Shown here in pieces: positions 1-12,724 of a DNA stretch of 64,000 bases (positions are counted from its first letter, which is position 1; the number at the start of each line of letters is the position of its first letter). The notes under the pieces are model-generated. The model had not been told where the DNA came from, ran no database searches, and saw only the letters and a program-made list of their open reading frames with translations. The position numbers were made by a program, and so were the translations under genes. The DNA is from Rhizophagus irregularis (Eukaryota; Glomeromycota; Glomeromycetes; Glomerales; Glomeraceae), in the NCBI RefSeq assembly GCF_026210795.1, contig NC_089435.1, positions 2,728,001 through 2,792,000 on the forward strand. Direction: 5' to 3'.

Positions 1-6
1 AAATAA

Positions 7-484
7 GAAGGTAATGAGAAATTACACAAAGACAACGATTCTACGGAATAGATCGTGAAAATTATAAACAATCAAAGGGAACAATTCCGGTATGAACGTT
101 ATGTTGCGCCTCCAACAGTCATGACGAAGAAGCAAGCATTGGAAGAGATCGTGTCGCCAAAAGTAAATGAATTGAAGAAGATATTTGAAGAATGTTGAGA
201 AGAAATGGAATGGAAAGCTATGGAAACGAATGTGTATGAAGAGGTGAGTAATAACCGTGAAACTAAATGGCTAAAATCTCTTGATTGGAACTTGAAACTT
301 AAAGAAAAACTCATTAGTTTAGCGGAATCACATGATGTGATACAACAATTTACGACGTTGAATAATGAGTTTACAAAAGGAGAATAGGGAAATCGATGAA
401 AAAAAAATAAATGATAAAAGAGCGACTAAAAGTGTAATGGATAAGCTATATAAAAAGCGATTGGGAGCGGAAGAGCGTAAGTAA
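7..484 (+). pseudogene. decayed gene, unknown function (coiled-coil-like)
   Basis: Frame 1 reads as charged, helix-rich protein but is broken by stops at 49-51 and 196-198. The segment 199-384 then stays open and stops at 385-387. At 380-391 the coding character moves to another frame, which runs in a Lys/Arg/Glu-rich stretch to a stop at 482-484. The tail (KRLGAEERK) directly continues the style of the upstream segment, so I read this as one gene with two nonsense changes and one frameshift, cut by the window edge. GC content is higher than in the surrounding DNA. I do not recognise the family. A fragment of a mobile-element gene is possible but unsupported. Confidence 0.5.
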
Positions 485-2714
485 TTTAGATTAGATTAAC
501 GTAATCCTAGTTGAAGCATGTGTTTCACGTTAAATTTTTCCAACATAAATAAAATAGGTTTAGTAATGTATTAATAGAGTTTTATTTTAGGATTGGTTTA
601 TTTAATATACGAACATACACGATATTTAATGGTACTACAACTTCATCGTATGGGATGAAGGTTTTGGTGTTGAGGGAGGTGTTAGGCTTTAGTTTAATTC
701 CAAACTCGGGATGTACTATTTTATACGTTTGTATGTTCTTTATCATATAAATAATAGAGTATTTCGTTTTACCAGAAAAAAAAAAAAATACTAAATTTAT
801 AATTGCATTGTTTATACTGTATAAAACCAACAAAATGATATTAAAGTTATATTTTACCCAATTAAATTTATGTTTATGATGAATTTTTCTGTTATACAAA
901 AAATTGACAGTCCTGTATCTTAGTGAAATGTACTGCTAAGTTCTATAATTGCCATTGACACAAAATTTATTGATGTACATAAATTTATCCGAAACTATAA
1001 AAAGCTTAATATTTTTATTTTTATTTTTATTTACTAAAAGGAATTCTACGTTTTGAAATAACATAAGTTATAAGTAACAGTGAACAAATAATCCCTTCGT
1101 TCTCAAATAATGATACTACTAACTTTAATAAATGGCGAATAGTTAGCAATAAATCCAGGTGTAACCAATGTACTATCATGTATTATCATATACTTTATCA
1201 ACATTTTCATATTGACAAGACTGACAAAAACCAGATCATTATGACAAAACATAAAGTTTTATGAGTATTTATTTACGATTTTGAATAAATATGACTCAAG
1301 AGAGATAAAAAAATAAGTATCTGAGCAAGATATTTAAAATTTGTATATAAATTTGAGTCTGTTCTTTGTCACATTAACAAGTTCAAGTTATTTGTAATTA
1401 AAATCATATCAAACTTTTGTCAGTCTGATTCATGTACATATTTAGAGATTATATTGATTTGTGTATGTTTAATAAATGACTTAACTTTGGTCAGTCTAAC
1501 TCATTTTTAATATTTCATGTGTTAAATTTTTTTCACTTTGATGTCTCAATGTGTCAGTCCAAGTCATACTACCTACAAAGGATTTTTTTTATTTAAGATC
1601 CCTCACCATATTGATTTTACCAATATTGGTTTTACCTTCTCTAATGGAACATTGGAACTTAAATTGAATAACCTGTTTCTTATATTTCTGTTATATATAT
1701 AGAATTTGAATAACCTGTTTCTTATATTTCTGTTATATATATATAGAATAGTAAATTTAGTCTTGTGAGACTATATATTTTTAACTTATATTAATAACTA
1801 ACAAAATCTTACCTTTCCAACCCTGGGCTAGCCATTTTTTGCATGAATTAAAGAAAAGGTGCGTTTTTTATTTTGCAATGGGTGGGTAACCCCTAAGTTG
1901 ATCATTGGTTTGGCTCTGGGGAATTACTGGATTTGACAACCTTGGTAACCACCCCAAGTTTCTCGGTTCAGGTGCCCTAACTTTGTCATTGATATAAGTC
2001 TGCTAATTCTGGAGGAGGAATTGGCTATGTACCTTCTTTTATCACTAAATAAAATTTTACGCACTACTAATAATTTCTTTCTTATGATAGGTAATCATAG
2101 AACATTTATGTTGCTTCAAACATTAATCTTACTGAAACATTAAAGGGAAAAGTTAAAAAGAGTATATTATTTATATCACCTATTTATTAGAACTTGCAAT
2201 AAAATAAATTCGAATTTTAGAACAAAATAAAGATATCTAATAAAACTCTGGCCAGCATTACATCATAAATTCACTGCTGGTGACCATTCGTAATCTATTT
2301 AAATGTTTAACCAGCCATCTTGAATTAGACTATTTATATTAAAAAGAATAATTTGTTTTTTAAGGTTATATAATAAATTTCCCAGCTTAATAACATATAG
2401 AACTATTCAAATGCTAATTTTTTATAAATGAAACCAAAATGTTCACTATAAAAGATTTTAAATATATTATATCACAATCAGATCTATATATTTTTTCTCA
2501 TCACATGTTTTGCTTTTTATAGAGATAAATTTTGGTACAATATAAATAAAGATGATAAAGATGATATTCATATTGATTGCTAAATGTGATCAAGGTTTAA
2601 GGTGCCAACAGAGTTAGACAGATTATTTCTTTTTGCAAAAATTTTTAATAATAGTTTATATACTAATAATAAATCATAAACATAAAACAAAAGAATGTCC
2701 CATAACTCCCATTT
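485..2714. other. gene-free region with a 42-bp tandem duplication
   Basis: No convincing coding sequence. A 42-bp unit beginning TTGAATAACCTG is duplicated in tandem at 1664-1705 and 1706-1749, differing mainly by one extra TA in the second copy. A stretch at about 1815-2035 is clearly richer in G and C than its surroundings but shows no open frame; its origin is unknown. Confidence 0.6.
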
Positions 2715-2959
2715 AAGGTTGCTGGAGAAACTAGGGGGTTTTGGCAAGTTGGCGAAATGCTGAAATGGCGAAACTTTGCCGAAACTATATGAAAGTCTTA
2801 TTAAAAAGTTGGCGAAACTCTGGAGAAAAGCGAAACCTGACGAAACCTATTATAAATGCCAAAACTGCCGAAACCTTGCCGAAACTATAATAAAACTATA
2901 GTAAAATTTTGGAAAAACTAATCGTAGAATTTTGGAAAGGTTTAGGCAGGCAACCTTAG
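2715..2959. mobile_element. MITE-like element built of GCGAAAC/GCCGAAAC motifs
   Basis: The element starts AAGGTTGC at 2715 and ends GCAACCTTAG at 2959, so the ends are inverted repeats of each other. The direct repeat TCCCATTT lies at 2707-2714 and again at 2960-2967, a plausible 8-bp target-site duplication. The interior has no gene. It carries about nine copies of (G)GCGAAA(C) or GCCGAAAC in one orientation. TSD length would fit hAT-like or Mutator-like non-autonomous elements; the TIR is too short to decide. Confidence 0.55.
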
Positions 2960-3244
2960 TCCCATTTATCGCGTCTATGGCATCATTATACACAATGATA
3001 ACTGGTTTTGATTACTTATAAATAGCTAGGCTTTCCTTCATGGCCTCATTTTCCTTGTTTAGAGGAGCAACATTTTGACACATCAACTACCCTTCTTATT
3101 TGGTAGTTTTTTAAACTAAATGCTAAATGAATCTGACTTAATAATCAATATAGATGGTCATGATATGGAATAGTTGATCGACATACTGTATTCACAGTAA
3201 CAAAAAATCACATTATCATCATATCTACTGTGTACAGTTGTTAA

Positions 3245-4626
3245 CTCAACTGAAAGCAAGAAATAATAAAGAAGTTATAGAATGGATGCCTTACAATAGA
3301 TTTAGAAATATTAAATATCTTTCAAAGGTGGATTTAGTACTTTCTATGAAGCTATATTGTTAGATGGGCCTATACAATGGTGGGATAATAAAACCCAAAC
3401 ATGGATAAGGTATTCCGGAATCTTTTTGTATAGTAATGACTATGAAATTGCAAAAGAAAAAGATGTTAAATCACCACTTAACTATAATAAAGATAAGAAT
3501 CATGGAGCTCGTATTGTATTGAAGAGCTTGAATAATTCATCAAGTATCAATGATGATTTCTTAAACGAAGTAAGTTATTCTTTTAAAAAAAGTACATAAT
3601 GTTATTGTTTAATTTTTAGTTAAAAAATTATCTACAATGTGTGTCACATTCAAGTTATGGGATTAATTCAGCCGTATGGATATATGGAATAACGCAAGAT
3701 CCAGAAACATCAAATTATATGATGGTAATGAATTAATGGAAAAAGGAAATCTAAGATCTAATTTAAGAACAAGTTATGATCCATTTGGAAGTTATCATAG
3801 TTTAGAGTGTATTGCAAAAGCACTTTTAATTTTACACAAGTGTAATTTAGTTCATGGTGATTTTCATAGTGGAAATGTACTCTAGATGGCTCTAATTACT
3901 ATTATGATGTTATAAGCGATTTTGGATTAAGTAGACCAGTAAATAAAACTGCTAATACAAATGAAATTTATGGAGTAATTCCTTATATGGCTCCAGAAGT
4001 ATTGCGTGGGAAGCCATATACAAAAGCTGCTGATATTTATTCTTTTGGAATTATTATGTGGGAATTTACATCTGCTTTCAACAATAGACCTCACGATTTT
4101 GACCTTTCCTTAGATATTTGTAAAGGATTGAGACCGAAAATCGTTGAAGACACATTACCTGTATATGCAAGATTAATGAAGAGGTGTTGGGATTCTGATC
4201 CTAATAAAACTGATGAATTAGTAGAAATCCTTTCTATTTGGATCTAAAACATGGTCTAAAAATTAAAATATCTATTTTTAGTAAGTCAAAAAAAATTTTA
4301 ATATCTTTAATTCATTTATTTTTTATTTAATTGTAAAAAAGTATTATCTAATTTTATTTATTTAAACTTTTTAGGTAACGAACCTATTACTAAAAATCAT
4401 CCATACATTATCTTGTTATACAAGCAGAAAAATCGATTATTCCGCGAAGCTAAATGAAATATTAACACAGGAAGAATTAAGCACTAAAATTGTAGTATAC
4501 GAAGAAAGAGAATCAAAATTATTAAGTGAAAGTTTAGGTATGTAAAATAAATTTTTATTATTATTTATCATTAATTTTTTTTTTAATTTTTTTTTCGATT
4601 TAGAAAACTGTATTATTCCTGATTAA
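3245..4626 (+). pseudogene. protein kinase pseudogene 1 (TKL-like family)
   Basis: Aligning by eye with the intact copies at 27369-28999 and 30245-31879 shows the same four-exon plan but many lesions. The N-terminal Cys motif region is missing, and similarity starts abruptly at about 3245. One base is lost near 3330, just before the glycine-loop segment. One base is lost at about 3880 right after the catalytic HGDFHSGN motif, giving a stop at 3883-3885. Nine-base deletions remove the residues before AFNN and the RPT before the last helix. A short insertion breaks the third exon near 4400. The 3' mini-exon (4604-4626, ...SD stop) is still recognisable. Long conserved pieces such as the APE and DIYSFG region remain readable, so decay is recent. 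Confidence 0.88.
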
Positions 4627-7600
4627 AAATGGGTAAGTTATAATTTTACGTAATTTGTATATATTTTATTTTGAATTTTTTATTAAATAATATTTTTTTT
4701 TTTATAGACCCTGTATAAGATAAGACATAAAATTCGGATAATTTGAAAATTCTTTACTTCGAAAATTTTATTTTTTGACGTCACATTTTCATGTCGTATT
4801 CTATAAAACTTATTTATACGTAACGATACGTTTTTTTTTTTGAATAAAATTTTAAAAAGAAAAAAATAATAATAATAATTTTCTTATTATACTTATGTGT
4901 TATTACATAGCTGGAACTTGTGAAGATTTTGACATTATGATGTAGTTTAGAATCAAGTTTTATACTTTGTTTTCATATTAAATAAAATAAATATTATTTC
5001 TTGTAATGATGATAACATTATGTAATAGCTTCAATCAAATACTTTAATTCTTTAATAGAAAGGCACTATAAGAAATTATAAAAATAAGGTTATATAAATT
5101 TTATTAAAATTATACATACTATTAGCATTTTTTAAATGTTGCATTGCTAGTATGATAATAATATATATTTCAGCCTTTAAAAGATCTTTCATACTTTAAG
5201 TAACACTAAATTTAATTAATTTAATATTCTGTGGCTATTGTGTGTTTCATCTTTTAAATTAGACATAAAATTATGATGCATAATTATCAGTCGTAAGCTT
5301 CATAAATGAATATTATATAGTATAATGAAAAAAAAAAGTCCTTTTTAAGTGATTCCAGTCGAGAAAAAAAAATACTTGTTTAATCAAATATAATTGTAAT
5401 CACTTATAATTGATTAAATTGTACATGTAAAATGATTCTTAACCAGAAAACAATACTATAACTTTTTTAATAACCCATTCTTTATTGTTGTAGTCAAACA
5501 ATGTATTGAAACATTGTATTTACTGATTACTTTAAGAAAATCTCGCCCTCTCGAGTTATCAAGGAATTTAAATAGAATGCTGGTTTTATTATTAGAATGG
5601 ACATGCAATAATTAATTTATTATCTAAAGTTGATACTATTGCTAATATTGGAAAATTATATATATAAGATCTTAACTGTCTAACTTTATCACAATTTGCA
5701 CTATATCAGAAACTAGATGACTAAAGCTAATAGAACTTTCTGTAATTCAGAAACTCATTCATTATATCAAATGTTATGTTAAAAAATTGCATATGGCAAT
5801 GATTGAGATTTTGATTAAATCCCATTTGAATTTATAAATGATACGAGATCTATCTGCTATATATTACTAGGAAAAAAGGAGTGGACCAAAAAAAAAGAAG
5901 ACTGAGAAGTCAAAAAAAAAGAGAGAAGTCCTAACCGAAAAAAAAGAGAAACCCGATGTATGGAAAAGGATAAAAAAATTTAGATTAATCTACTGAAAAA
6001 TAATTGGTGTTTGTTATTATATATATATATATATATGGATAGACTAGACCATATTTCAGATTACAAAGCTTTTACAAACTTTTATAATTAATAGGGTTCC
6101 TATTGTATTGAATTTGCTGAGTAATCATTATTGGGTTTCCCAGGTTATTTGAGAATAAACTAAAATATGTATGGAATCAATATCAGAGATAAATAATTTA
6201 CTGTGAAAGTTTTTCTTATTTTCACTATTTTTTTTTTTAAAAAAAAAAGAATAATATGTAAAAGAAAATAAATCATTTACTATAAAAGTTTATAGCTAAA
6301 TTAAGATTATAAATGATAAACTAAAAACTAATTTCTTTCTTATCATTATTAAATATATAGAGTTGGAGATGATCACAATAAAGATCATGCCAATCTAATA
6401 AATTGTTAAGTGATCCAACAAAAAATGCTTTCAAAAAGCATGGACCTAACTTCTCCGATGTGCAAAAAAAATATTTTTTTGAAACACAAGATTTTATTGA
6501 CATATTAAATAGTTTTATAATAGTAGAGATTATTTAATTTTATTTGAATGCAAGCTTTTTAAATTAATTTAGAGTTGAATTATCTTTTCTTTTAAAAAAA
6601 CTATCAATATATAAGTAGCATAAGTATATTTTGAATCTATTTTTTAGAATAATTTAAAAATGCAATTATGTACCACAAATATGTAATGATATATTTATTA
6701 ATTGAATTTGATATTAACAGGAATTATTACCATAATATTATTTTATTAAATCAACAAGTATATCTAACTAATATCTAATAACATGCAATACAATGTCTAA
6801 GTTTGCAGATTATATTAACCTCTTATTTTATATACATATATGATTTTTTGTTCCTAGTATGTGGTAATAAAAGTTTACTAGATGTGCACGTGCGCGGAAG
6901 ATCTTTTCAACCTGATGTAAATTCTTTTATATTTACATGAAATTTTTGGGTTTATTGTTCTTAAAAAAAGGTGTTTGACTAATAGTTATCTCTTTTTTAA
7001 TAAATTTATAACACTGTATATATTATATTTATTTGGAATTTCTTTGATCACATATTTAAAAGGTTTCTGCATATTATTCACACTTTTATCTAGTTTTCTA
7101 TTTATTATCTATATTAAATATATATTTAAGTAAATGCTAGATACTTCAATTCAATAAATATTAATAAATATTACTTTTAAACTATTAATAAATAATTTAA
7201 ATAATTATTATAATAGTGTACACAATATTTATCCCTGATTCGGCTTTAAATTCTTTATAAAATATAATTAAAGAATTGACAAATGTGAATGAAATAATGA
7301 TGAAATAATGATGTAAAAAAAGCAAATAAAAGCTAAATGAGAAGGAAAAGATATAAACGAAAATTAGGGGAAAATGTAAAAATATGACTCATATTAACTG
7401 AATGCTGACAAAGCTGCGTGTGATTGCAAATCTGTCGCAATCTCAGGAGCATTTCAAGAAATGTTGTTACACAGTTATATTTTAAATTGCCGTCTCCCGA
7501 TTAAATATATTAAAACAAGTTAATATTTCATATGTTAAAATAATCTTTTAATTGTTTAATTGCTATCATTATAGATATACTGAATAAGTGCCATCAAGTT

Positions 7601-9884
7601 TACGATATCTAGGATGAAGGGCGCTCTCGGTGGTGATAGGGTGATCGAGCCTGCGCTCTCGATGGTGATAGGGTGATCGAGGCGCTCTCAGTGGTGGTAG
7701 CTATATTGGATTCAGATTATGTAATGCAATCACTTAATAATATTATTTATATTAATTAATGTGCTATAGTAATGTAATATTAATTTTTATGCATTTTGCA
7801 TTATTTTTTTTTTGTTAAGTTTGCTATTTTAAGTTTTTATAGTTTATAGGTAAGATATGTATGTTATTAAAGCTTACTTTGCCAATTCAATACCATTGCT
7901 GGTAATAATATGCAATTGTTCTATTATTTTTGTTATAAATTATAATGTGTCATTTTAAGTGTAATTGTAAAAGTAAAAAACTTATAGAATAATATTTTAT
8001 TAACCTTATAAAATGATTAATAAAATCATTTATAAATATTATGGGAAAATATTTTTTGGTTTGAAAGAGCATTTATGACAAAATTAATTTTATATATTAT
8101 AAGAAAATCATATAACTATCAGGAATAATATTAATTATTTATCTAATAGATTATGTGATCTTACTTATACGTAATTAATTATGTAATAGGAAATGGGAAT
8201 ATCCTAATTTATTTTATTATATAATATTTTAATGTGTGACACTTATTTCGGCATTATTTGCCAGATATCTTTACAATATATTTTATATATTTTCATATTT
8301 TTGTATGGTAGTACTTCTAAACAGTTGCAAATATTTACTGTAAATAAATAAAAATATAGAGTTAAATGCATAATATATTCTAAATATTTATCTTTTCATG
8401 TGAGAAGTATCTCTAGAGATGTATAACTTCTCCAAAATCTTTTTCTGTCTATAATAATATGCTATGTAAATGAATAACTAAATACTATAGTAAAAAATTT
8501 TCAATTTTTCAACTATGTTTTAGCCATAAAAACCACTTGAAATTCAATTTTCAATATAAATATATAAATAGTCTTTTTTTTAATGATTTTAAGGATATAA
8601 ATAACAGAGTAAAAATAATTTATTATATATCGTCAAATTTCTTGCGTCTCCTTTGTATAAGATGTTATTTAAAAAGTTTAGTTATAGTACATTAAGAATC
8701 TTAAGAGTAACTAACTATCATGATTTAGTGTATTTCTATAATCTAAAAAAAAATTATAATTATACAATAAATTTCAGTGGTATTATATATTCATTTCTTC
8801 GCGTTCTCTACACCCAAATGAATTCTTTTAAAAAAATAATAATTTATTGTGCCTACTTATAAATACGTAAAACACATTATATGATAAATTAAGAAATTAA
8901 TCATATCTATAAATTCAACTATTATAATCTATTTATAAATAAATTAAATGATTATTACTTTCCATTATTTGATATTAATAAGAACACATCTGATTTGATC
9001 CGATAAATCATTGGATAATACATCATCAAATCATTTAAACAATTGATATTATAATAATATCTGAAATTGTACAAGTTTATATTCATTACCTAATTTAAGA
9101 ACAAATAAGGGGGAAAAAATTTTAAAAATAGCTTTAAAATTTCTCGTCTGCGTTATAAGTATTTTTGTTTTTAATAAGCAATTATAGAATTCCATTTTCA
9201 TGATAACAATTTATTTAATCAATAAAAGGAATATTTATTACATAAATTTGGATATTAACTATTTATTTCATTATATGGCTGTGAATGGAATCAGCGTAAC
9301 TAAATATATATCTTAAATCTTGAACCCCTTTTTAAACCATAAGAATTTCATGCAAAGTATCAGCCCAAAATTATCAAATTCTCTCTAATTAGTGCTGAAT
9401 ATAATATCGTGATTGAAAACCGGATAAATAAATCTTTTGGATCCCGAAGTTTAGATCTGCAAAAATGATCATAGTTTAAAATAAGGAAAGATCAACCTTA
9501 TGCATAATTACCTAAGAATTTTCGTCTTGATTACGCCTTTATGGCTGTAAAAAAAAACGCCCGTTTTTTCATATTTTCATGTATTTTGGGAATAAAAATA
9601 TAATAATTATTATGAAAATTTCTAATTTGATTAATAAAATTTGTAAGGTTTATAAGGATTATCATTTGCTATATAAATATTACTATTAAATTTCCTTTCT
9701 TGTAAACAAAACGATGTTGAGTAACGGTTTAACAAACTTTAAATGGTAATTTGTTCATTAATAGTATAACGTTGTCATTATTTTAAGTATTGTTCAACTT
9801 ATTCACAACAACTTTTCTTTCTTTCCTTTTTTTTTATTATTATCATTTTAAATAACGTGCGTATATATATATATATATATTATA
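4627..9884. repeat. long AT-rich gene-free region; flank duplication and short minisatellite
   Basis: The first 230 bp or so match the DNA downstream of the intact kinase at 31880-32110, so the duplication that made pseudogene 1 included its 3' flank. The rest is AT-rich with poly-A/T runs and (TA)n at about 6018-6036. A GC-rich minisatellite sits at 7621-7700: units of 32, 29 and 19 bases starting GCGCTCTC and containing GGTGATAGGGTGATCGAG. No open frame longer than about 70 codons has protein-like composition. Confidence 0.6.
9862..9881 (+). promoter_or_regulatory. (TA)n tract directly upstream of the MYND gene
   Basis: An uninterrupted TATATA run ends a few bases before the ATG at 9885, preceded by a pyrimidine-rich tract at about 9812-9840. 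It is the natural candidate for the core promoter or 5' leader. TA runs occur by chance in this DNA, so the role is inferred. Confidence 0.35.
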
Positions 9885-11741
9885 ATGAATATATGCAACG
9901 TATGTCAGAATCCTTCTACAACCAGATGTTCAAAATGTCGTCAAATATATTATTGCTCTAGGGAATGTCAAAAAAAAGATTGGAAGGTGCACAAAAAGTT
10001 ATGTGGAAAAAATGAAGTTCCTATGCCGAGTTTCCCTTCCGGTTCATCCTTACCATCATCATTACCTCAAATGACAGAATTTTTAACTGACATGATGTTC
10101 AAAATAGATAAAAATAATCCTTTGGAAAATTGGAATGTACCTGATTTTGGAAAAGAATATGCTACGAAATATCCTCATGAAAATGTTCAGATTGAATTTC
10201 TTAACTCTGCCAAATCATCACTAAAGTCTCTTCAAATTGTTGAAAGATTTTTAGATAGTGATCTTGATGAACCTGATCCTAATCACCTTATGAAAAGATG
10301 GAATGAATTTTCAAAAGAACTTATTAATTTTCTCTCAGCTCCAAGAAAATTTGGTGATATTTTCACCGGAAAAACAAAGAACCCATATGTTGGAGATAAA
10401 GGCAGGGGTGCTCTAAGTTTTAGTAATACGCCAAAACAAAGCTTACTACTTGATCAAGGTAAAACTCACGTTGCTATTGGATTTGTAGATTTGGATTTAC
10501 TTTTGAGAGCTAGAATTGTACAAAATAAAAATTCTGTGGAGCAACCAAATAAATTCATTGGTTACGAAGGATCCGTTTATGCTGTAGCAAAATCAAATGT
10601 TATAAAAGAAATGATGACGAAAAAGGCACCAATTCAGTCAATCATAGAATTTTGGACTTCTAGTGTATGGACAAGAGAAACTTTAAAACACTTTGAGAAT
10701 GCTGTTAAAATTGTATTACAATATGGAAATGCTCCAAATAATAAACCTCCTAATCCCACAAAAAAGGAACTTCATCCAAAAGTTAGATCATTAATTTCTC
10801 ATTGGAATGAATCTGTTAGAAACCCAAAATCTCGACAAGAAGCGCATGAACTCTGGGTAAAAACTTTTAATTCGGAAAGTGGTATTTTTTCCGTTGTTGC
10901 TAATCTTATTGAATCAAGAGATCGTGTGCAAGTTGCAAGACATATCCTTACTGGAGAATTTCCGCTCATGGACGATCAACAAAAGAATAATTTAATTGCA
11001 AGCATTACAATGTTTAATTGTAATGACGGAATTTCTCCACATTCAACAAGTGAATTTATGTCTCAAATGATGCCAATGGACGCTATTTTGCTCAAAAACA
11101 AACGTAAAGAAACATCCTTCTTGAATGCAATTTACGATTTCTTTGAGAACTCGATCACAAAAATTTGTACTTGGTTATCACCACCTGCAGAAAATTCTGT
11201 ATCAATAGAAATTTACCTACATTATCAAACAGTTACTAATGATAATGCCGAGCTATTGGCCTCAATTCGACAATTGGATCCATGGACAATGTCTTGGAGC
11301 AATATTTGTGATTACTTTTACGCGCATGATTTTCACAAGTTGCTTCGAGCATGTTCAGGTAATGATACGGTTCATGTGATGACTTCAATGAATTGGATCA
11401 CGGAAGTCTTTGGTGCACATATTATGGAATATGAAAGCAAATATCGTCGAGAAATTTATGAAAGTGCACAGAAAACTATTTCAATGACTGGAAAGTTTAT
11501 AGACCCATCAGGATATTTCCGATATGACAAGGTTATCACAAATCCATATAATATCGGGGATGTAGGTGCGGCATCGATGGTGAAAGAAAGTTGGAAAAAT
11601 TACTTTTTTGAAGGACAAGATTTGAACGTTGGTGAAGTTTCATCCCTAGCATATACTCAGACACATAAGACGCATACGCTCTTAAATATTTGTTATACAT
11701 TTAATAAGGATATTAATGTTTATACTGAAATTACTTGTTAA
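9885..11741 (+). CDS. MYND-type zinc finger protein
   Basis: Single-exon gene for 618 aa. Residues 4-40 form a complete MYND finger: Cys 4, 7, 15, 18, 24, 28, His 36 and Cys 40, the spacing of the family (C-x2-C-x7-C-x2-C-x5-C-x3-C-x7-H-x3-C). MYND fingers bind two zinc ions and usually mediate protein-protein contacts. The remaining 570 residues are globular, with no signal peptide or membrane segment. The part around residues 465-505 (SWSNICDYF..HDF..LLRACS..DTVHVMTSMNW) resembles the C-terminal region of fungal MYND proteins linked to DUF4470, but this is from memory. No SET motifs were seen, so a lysine methyltransferase is unlikely. The first ATG opens directly into the finger, which supports the start. 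Intact, with no intron needed. Confidence 0.93.
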   Translation: MNICNVCQNPSTTRCSKCRQIYYCSRECQKKDWKVHKKLCGKNEVPMPSFPSGSSLPSSLPQMTEFLTDMMFKIDKNNPLENWNVPDFGKEYATKYPHENVQIEFLNSAKSSLKSLQIVERFLDSDLDEPDPNHLMKRWNEFSKELINFLSAPRKFGDIFTGKTKNPYVGDKGRGALSFSNTPKQSLLLDQGKTHVAIGFVDLDLLLRARIVQNKNSVEQPNKFIGYEGSVYAVAKSNVIKEMMTKKAPIQSIIEFWTSSVWTRETLKHFENAVKIVLQYGNAPNNKPPNPTKKELHPKVRSLISHWNESVRNPKSRQEAHELWVKTFNSESGIFSVVANLIESRDRVQVARHILTGEFPLMDDQQKNNLIASITMFNCNDGISPHSTSEFMSQMMPMDAILLKNKRKETSFLNAIYDFFENSITKICTWLSPPAENSVSIEIYLHYQTVTNDNAELLASIRQLDPWTMSWSNICDYFYAHDFHKLLRACSGNDTVHVMTSMNWITEVFGAHIMEYESKYRREIYESAQKTISMTGKFIDPSGYFRYDKVITNPYNIGDVGAASMVKESWKNYFFEGQDLNVGEVSSLAYTQTHKTHTLLNICYTFNKDINVYTEITC

Positions 11742-12409
11742 TTAATTTCTATAGATACTCAACTTCTTGTATTAACTTATATATAAATTGAGTTATAAAT
11801 TATTAAACCAGAAATCCAGAATGTTTCTAATTCAGTTATTTCATGATTTTCCGAACATAAAACTTGCTCGTTAGTAGCTGCAAGTACCACCTTATAATTA
11901 TAGTCTTGGTGTTTTATATTTTAAAGGGAAGTAATAGCAAAAAATGTGAAATCCAATTTATTTATATATTGTATCTATTTAAAGTTTTACATAGAAAATT
12001 ATTTACGATGAATCTTATATATTTTTAGTCCGTTGGAATTTACTTTTTGTCATGAAATTCTTGTATGATCAAAATGGTTTAGTAATAAAGATATTAGAAC
12101 TGAGCTTTGAGTGCGTTTGTTAAAGTGTGTATGTTGTTCAATTGCTTTACTAGTTTCTTTATCATAAATTTATTAAAGTTCTGTCATAACGATGATAATA
12201 CAAACTTTAAGAAAATAAATAATGAAATTTAAGCGTTCAAGTCGATCAATTAAACAAATTCAATTTTGCTCAATAGATTTAGTTGTATTGAGGCTGAGCT
12301 ATTATGCAAATCTTAACATTCTAATCATGAAAATCGTAATTTCATATTGCTTCATCGCTATTTTTTTTTTATTTATATACAGTATATAATGTACTTGCAT
12401 ATTAGATTA
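11742..12409. other. intergenic, AT-rich
   Basis: Downstream region of the MYND gene; no gene or clear repeat seen. Confidence 0.5.
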
Positions 12410-12412
12410 TTA

Positions 12413-12721
12413 GGCCACACAAATTCAATTCTTCGGTTCACGTAACATTGAAATTTAAAATTGACCCGGGGACCCGGGGTTTATTGTTTATTAATAAAAA
12501 AAAGTTTATATATAAAATCGTGACATCTGATTGGTTTACTTTTAAAGAGGAGGGTAATTAAAGAATTTATTTTCGTTACAGAAGTTCTCAGCCACGTGAT
12601 AAACAATAAATCACGTATTAATCACGTGATAATTTTTTTTTATGTGTAAACTTTTTTTTTTGAAATTTGAAAAAGTGACCCGGCCGGGTGAAGTGAACCG
12701 AAAAATCGAATTTGTGTGGCC
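12413..12721. mobile_element. Tourist-like MITE (PIF/Harbinger-type ends)
   Basis: A 309-bp element with terminal inverted repeats of 29 bases that match at 27 positions (ends GGCCACACAAATTC... and ...GAATTTGTGTGGCC). It is flanked by TTA at 12410-12412 and TTA at 12722-12724. A 3-bp TTA/TAA target duplication with GGCC-type ends is the hallmark of Tourist MITEs mobilised by PIF/Harbinger transposases. The interior holds two CACGTGAT sites (12593, 12622) and a CCCGGGGACCCGGGG motif, and has no coding capacity. Confidence 0.82.
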
Positions 12722-12724
12722 TTA

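Noticed and set aside
582-899. Minus-strand 105-codon frame
   Set aside because: Asn/Ile/Lys composition of random AT-rich DNA, no motif, no context.
7621-7700. Possible CRISPR-like array
   Set aside because: Only three direct units with no unique spacers, in a eukaryotic context; a minisatellite.
9885-11741. SET/MYND lysine methyltransferase
   Set aside because: The MYND finger is at the very N-terminus and no SET motifs (NHxC, GEEL-type) are visible.
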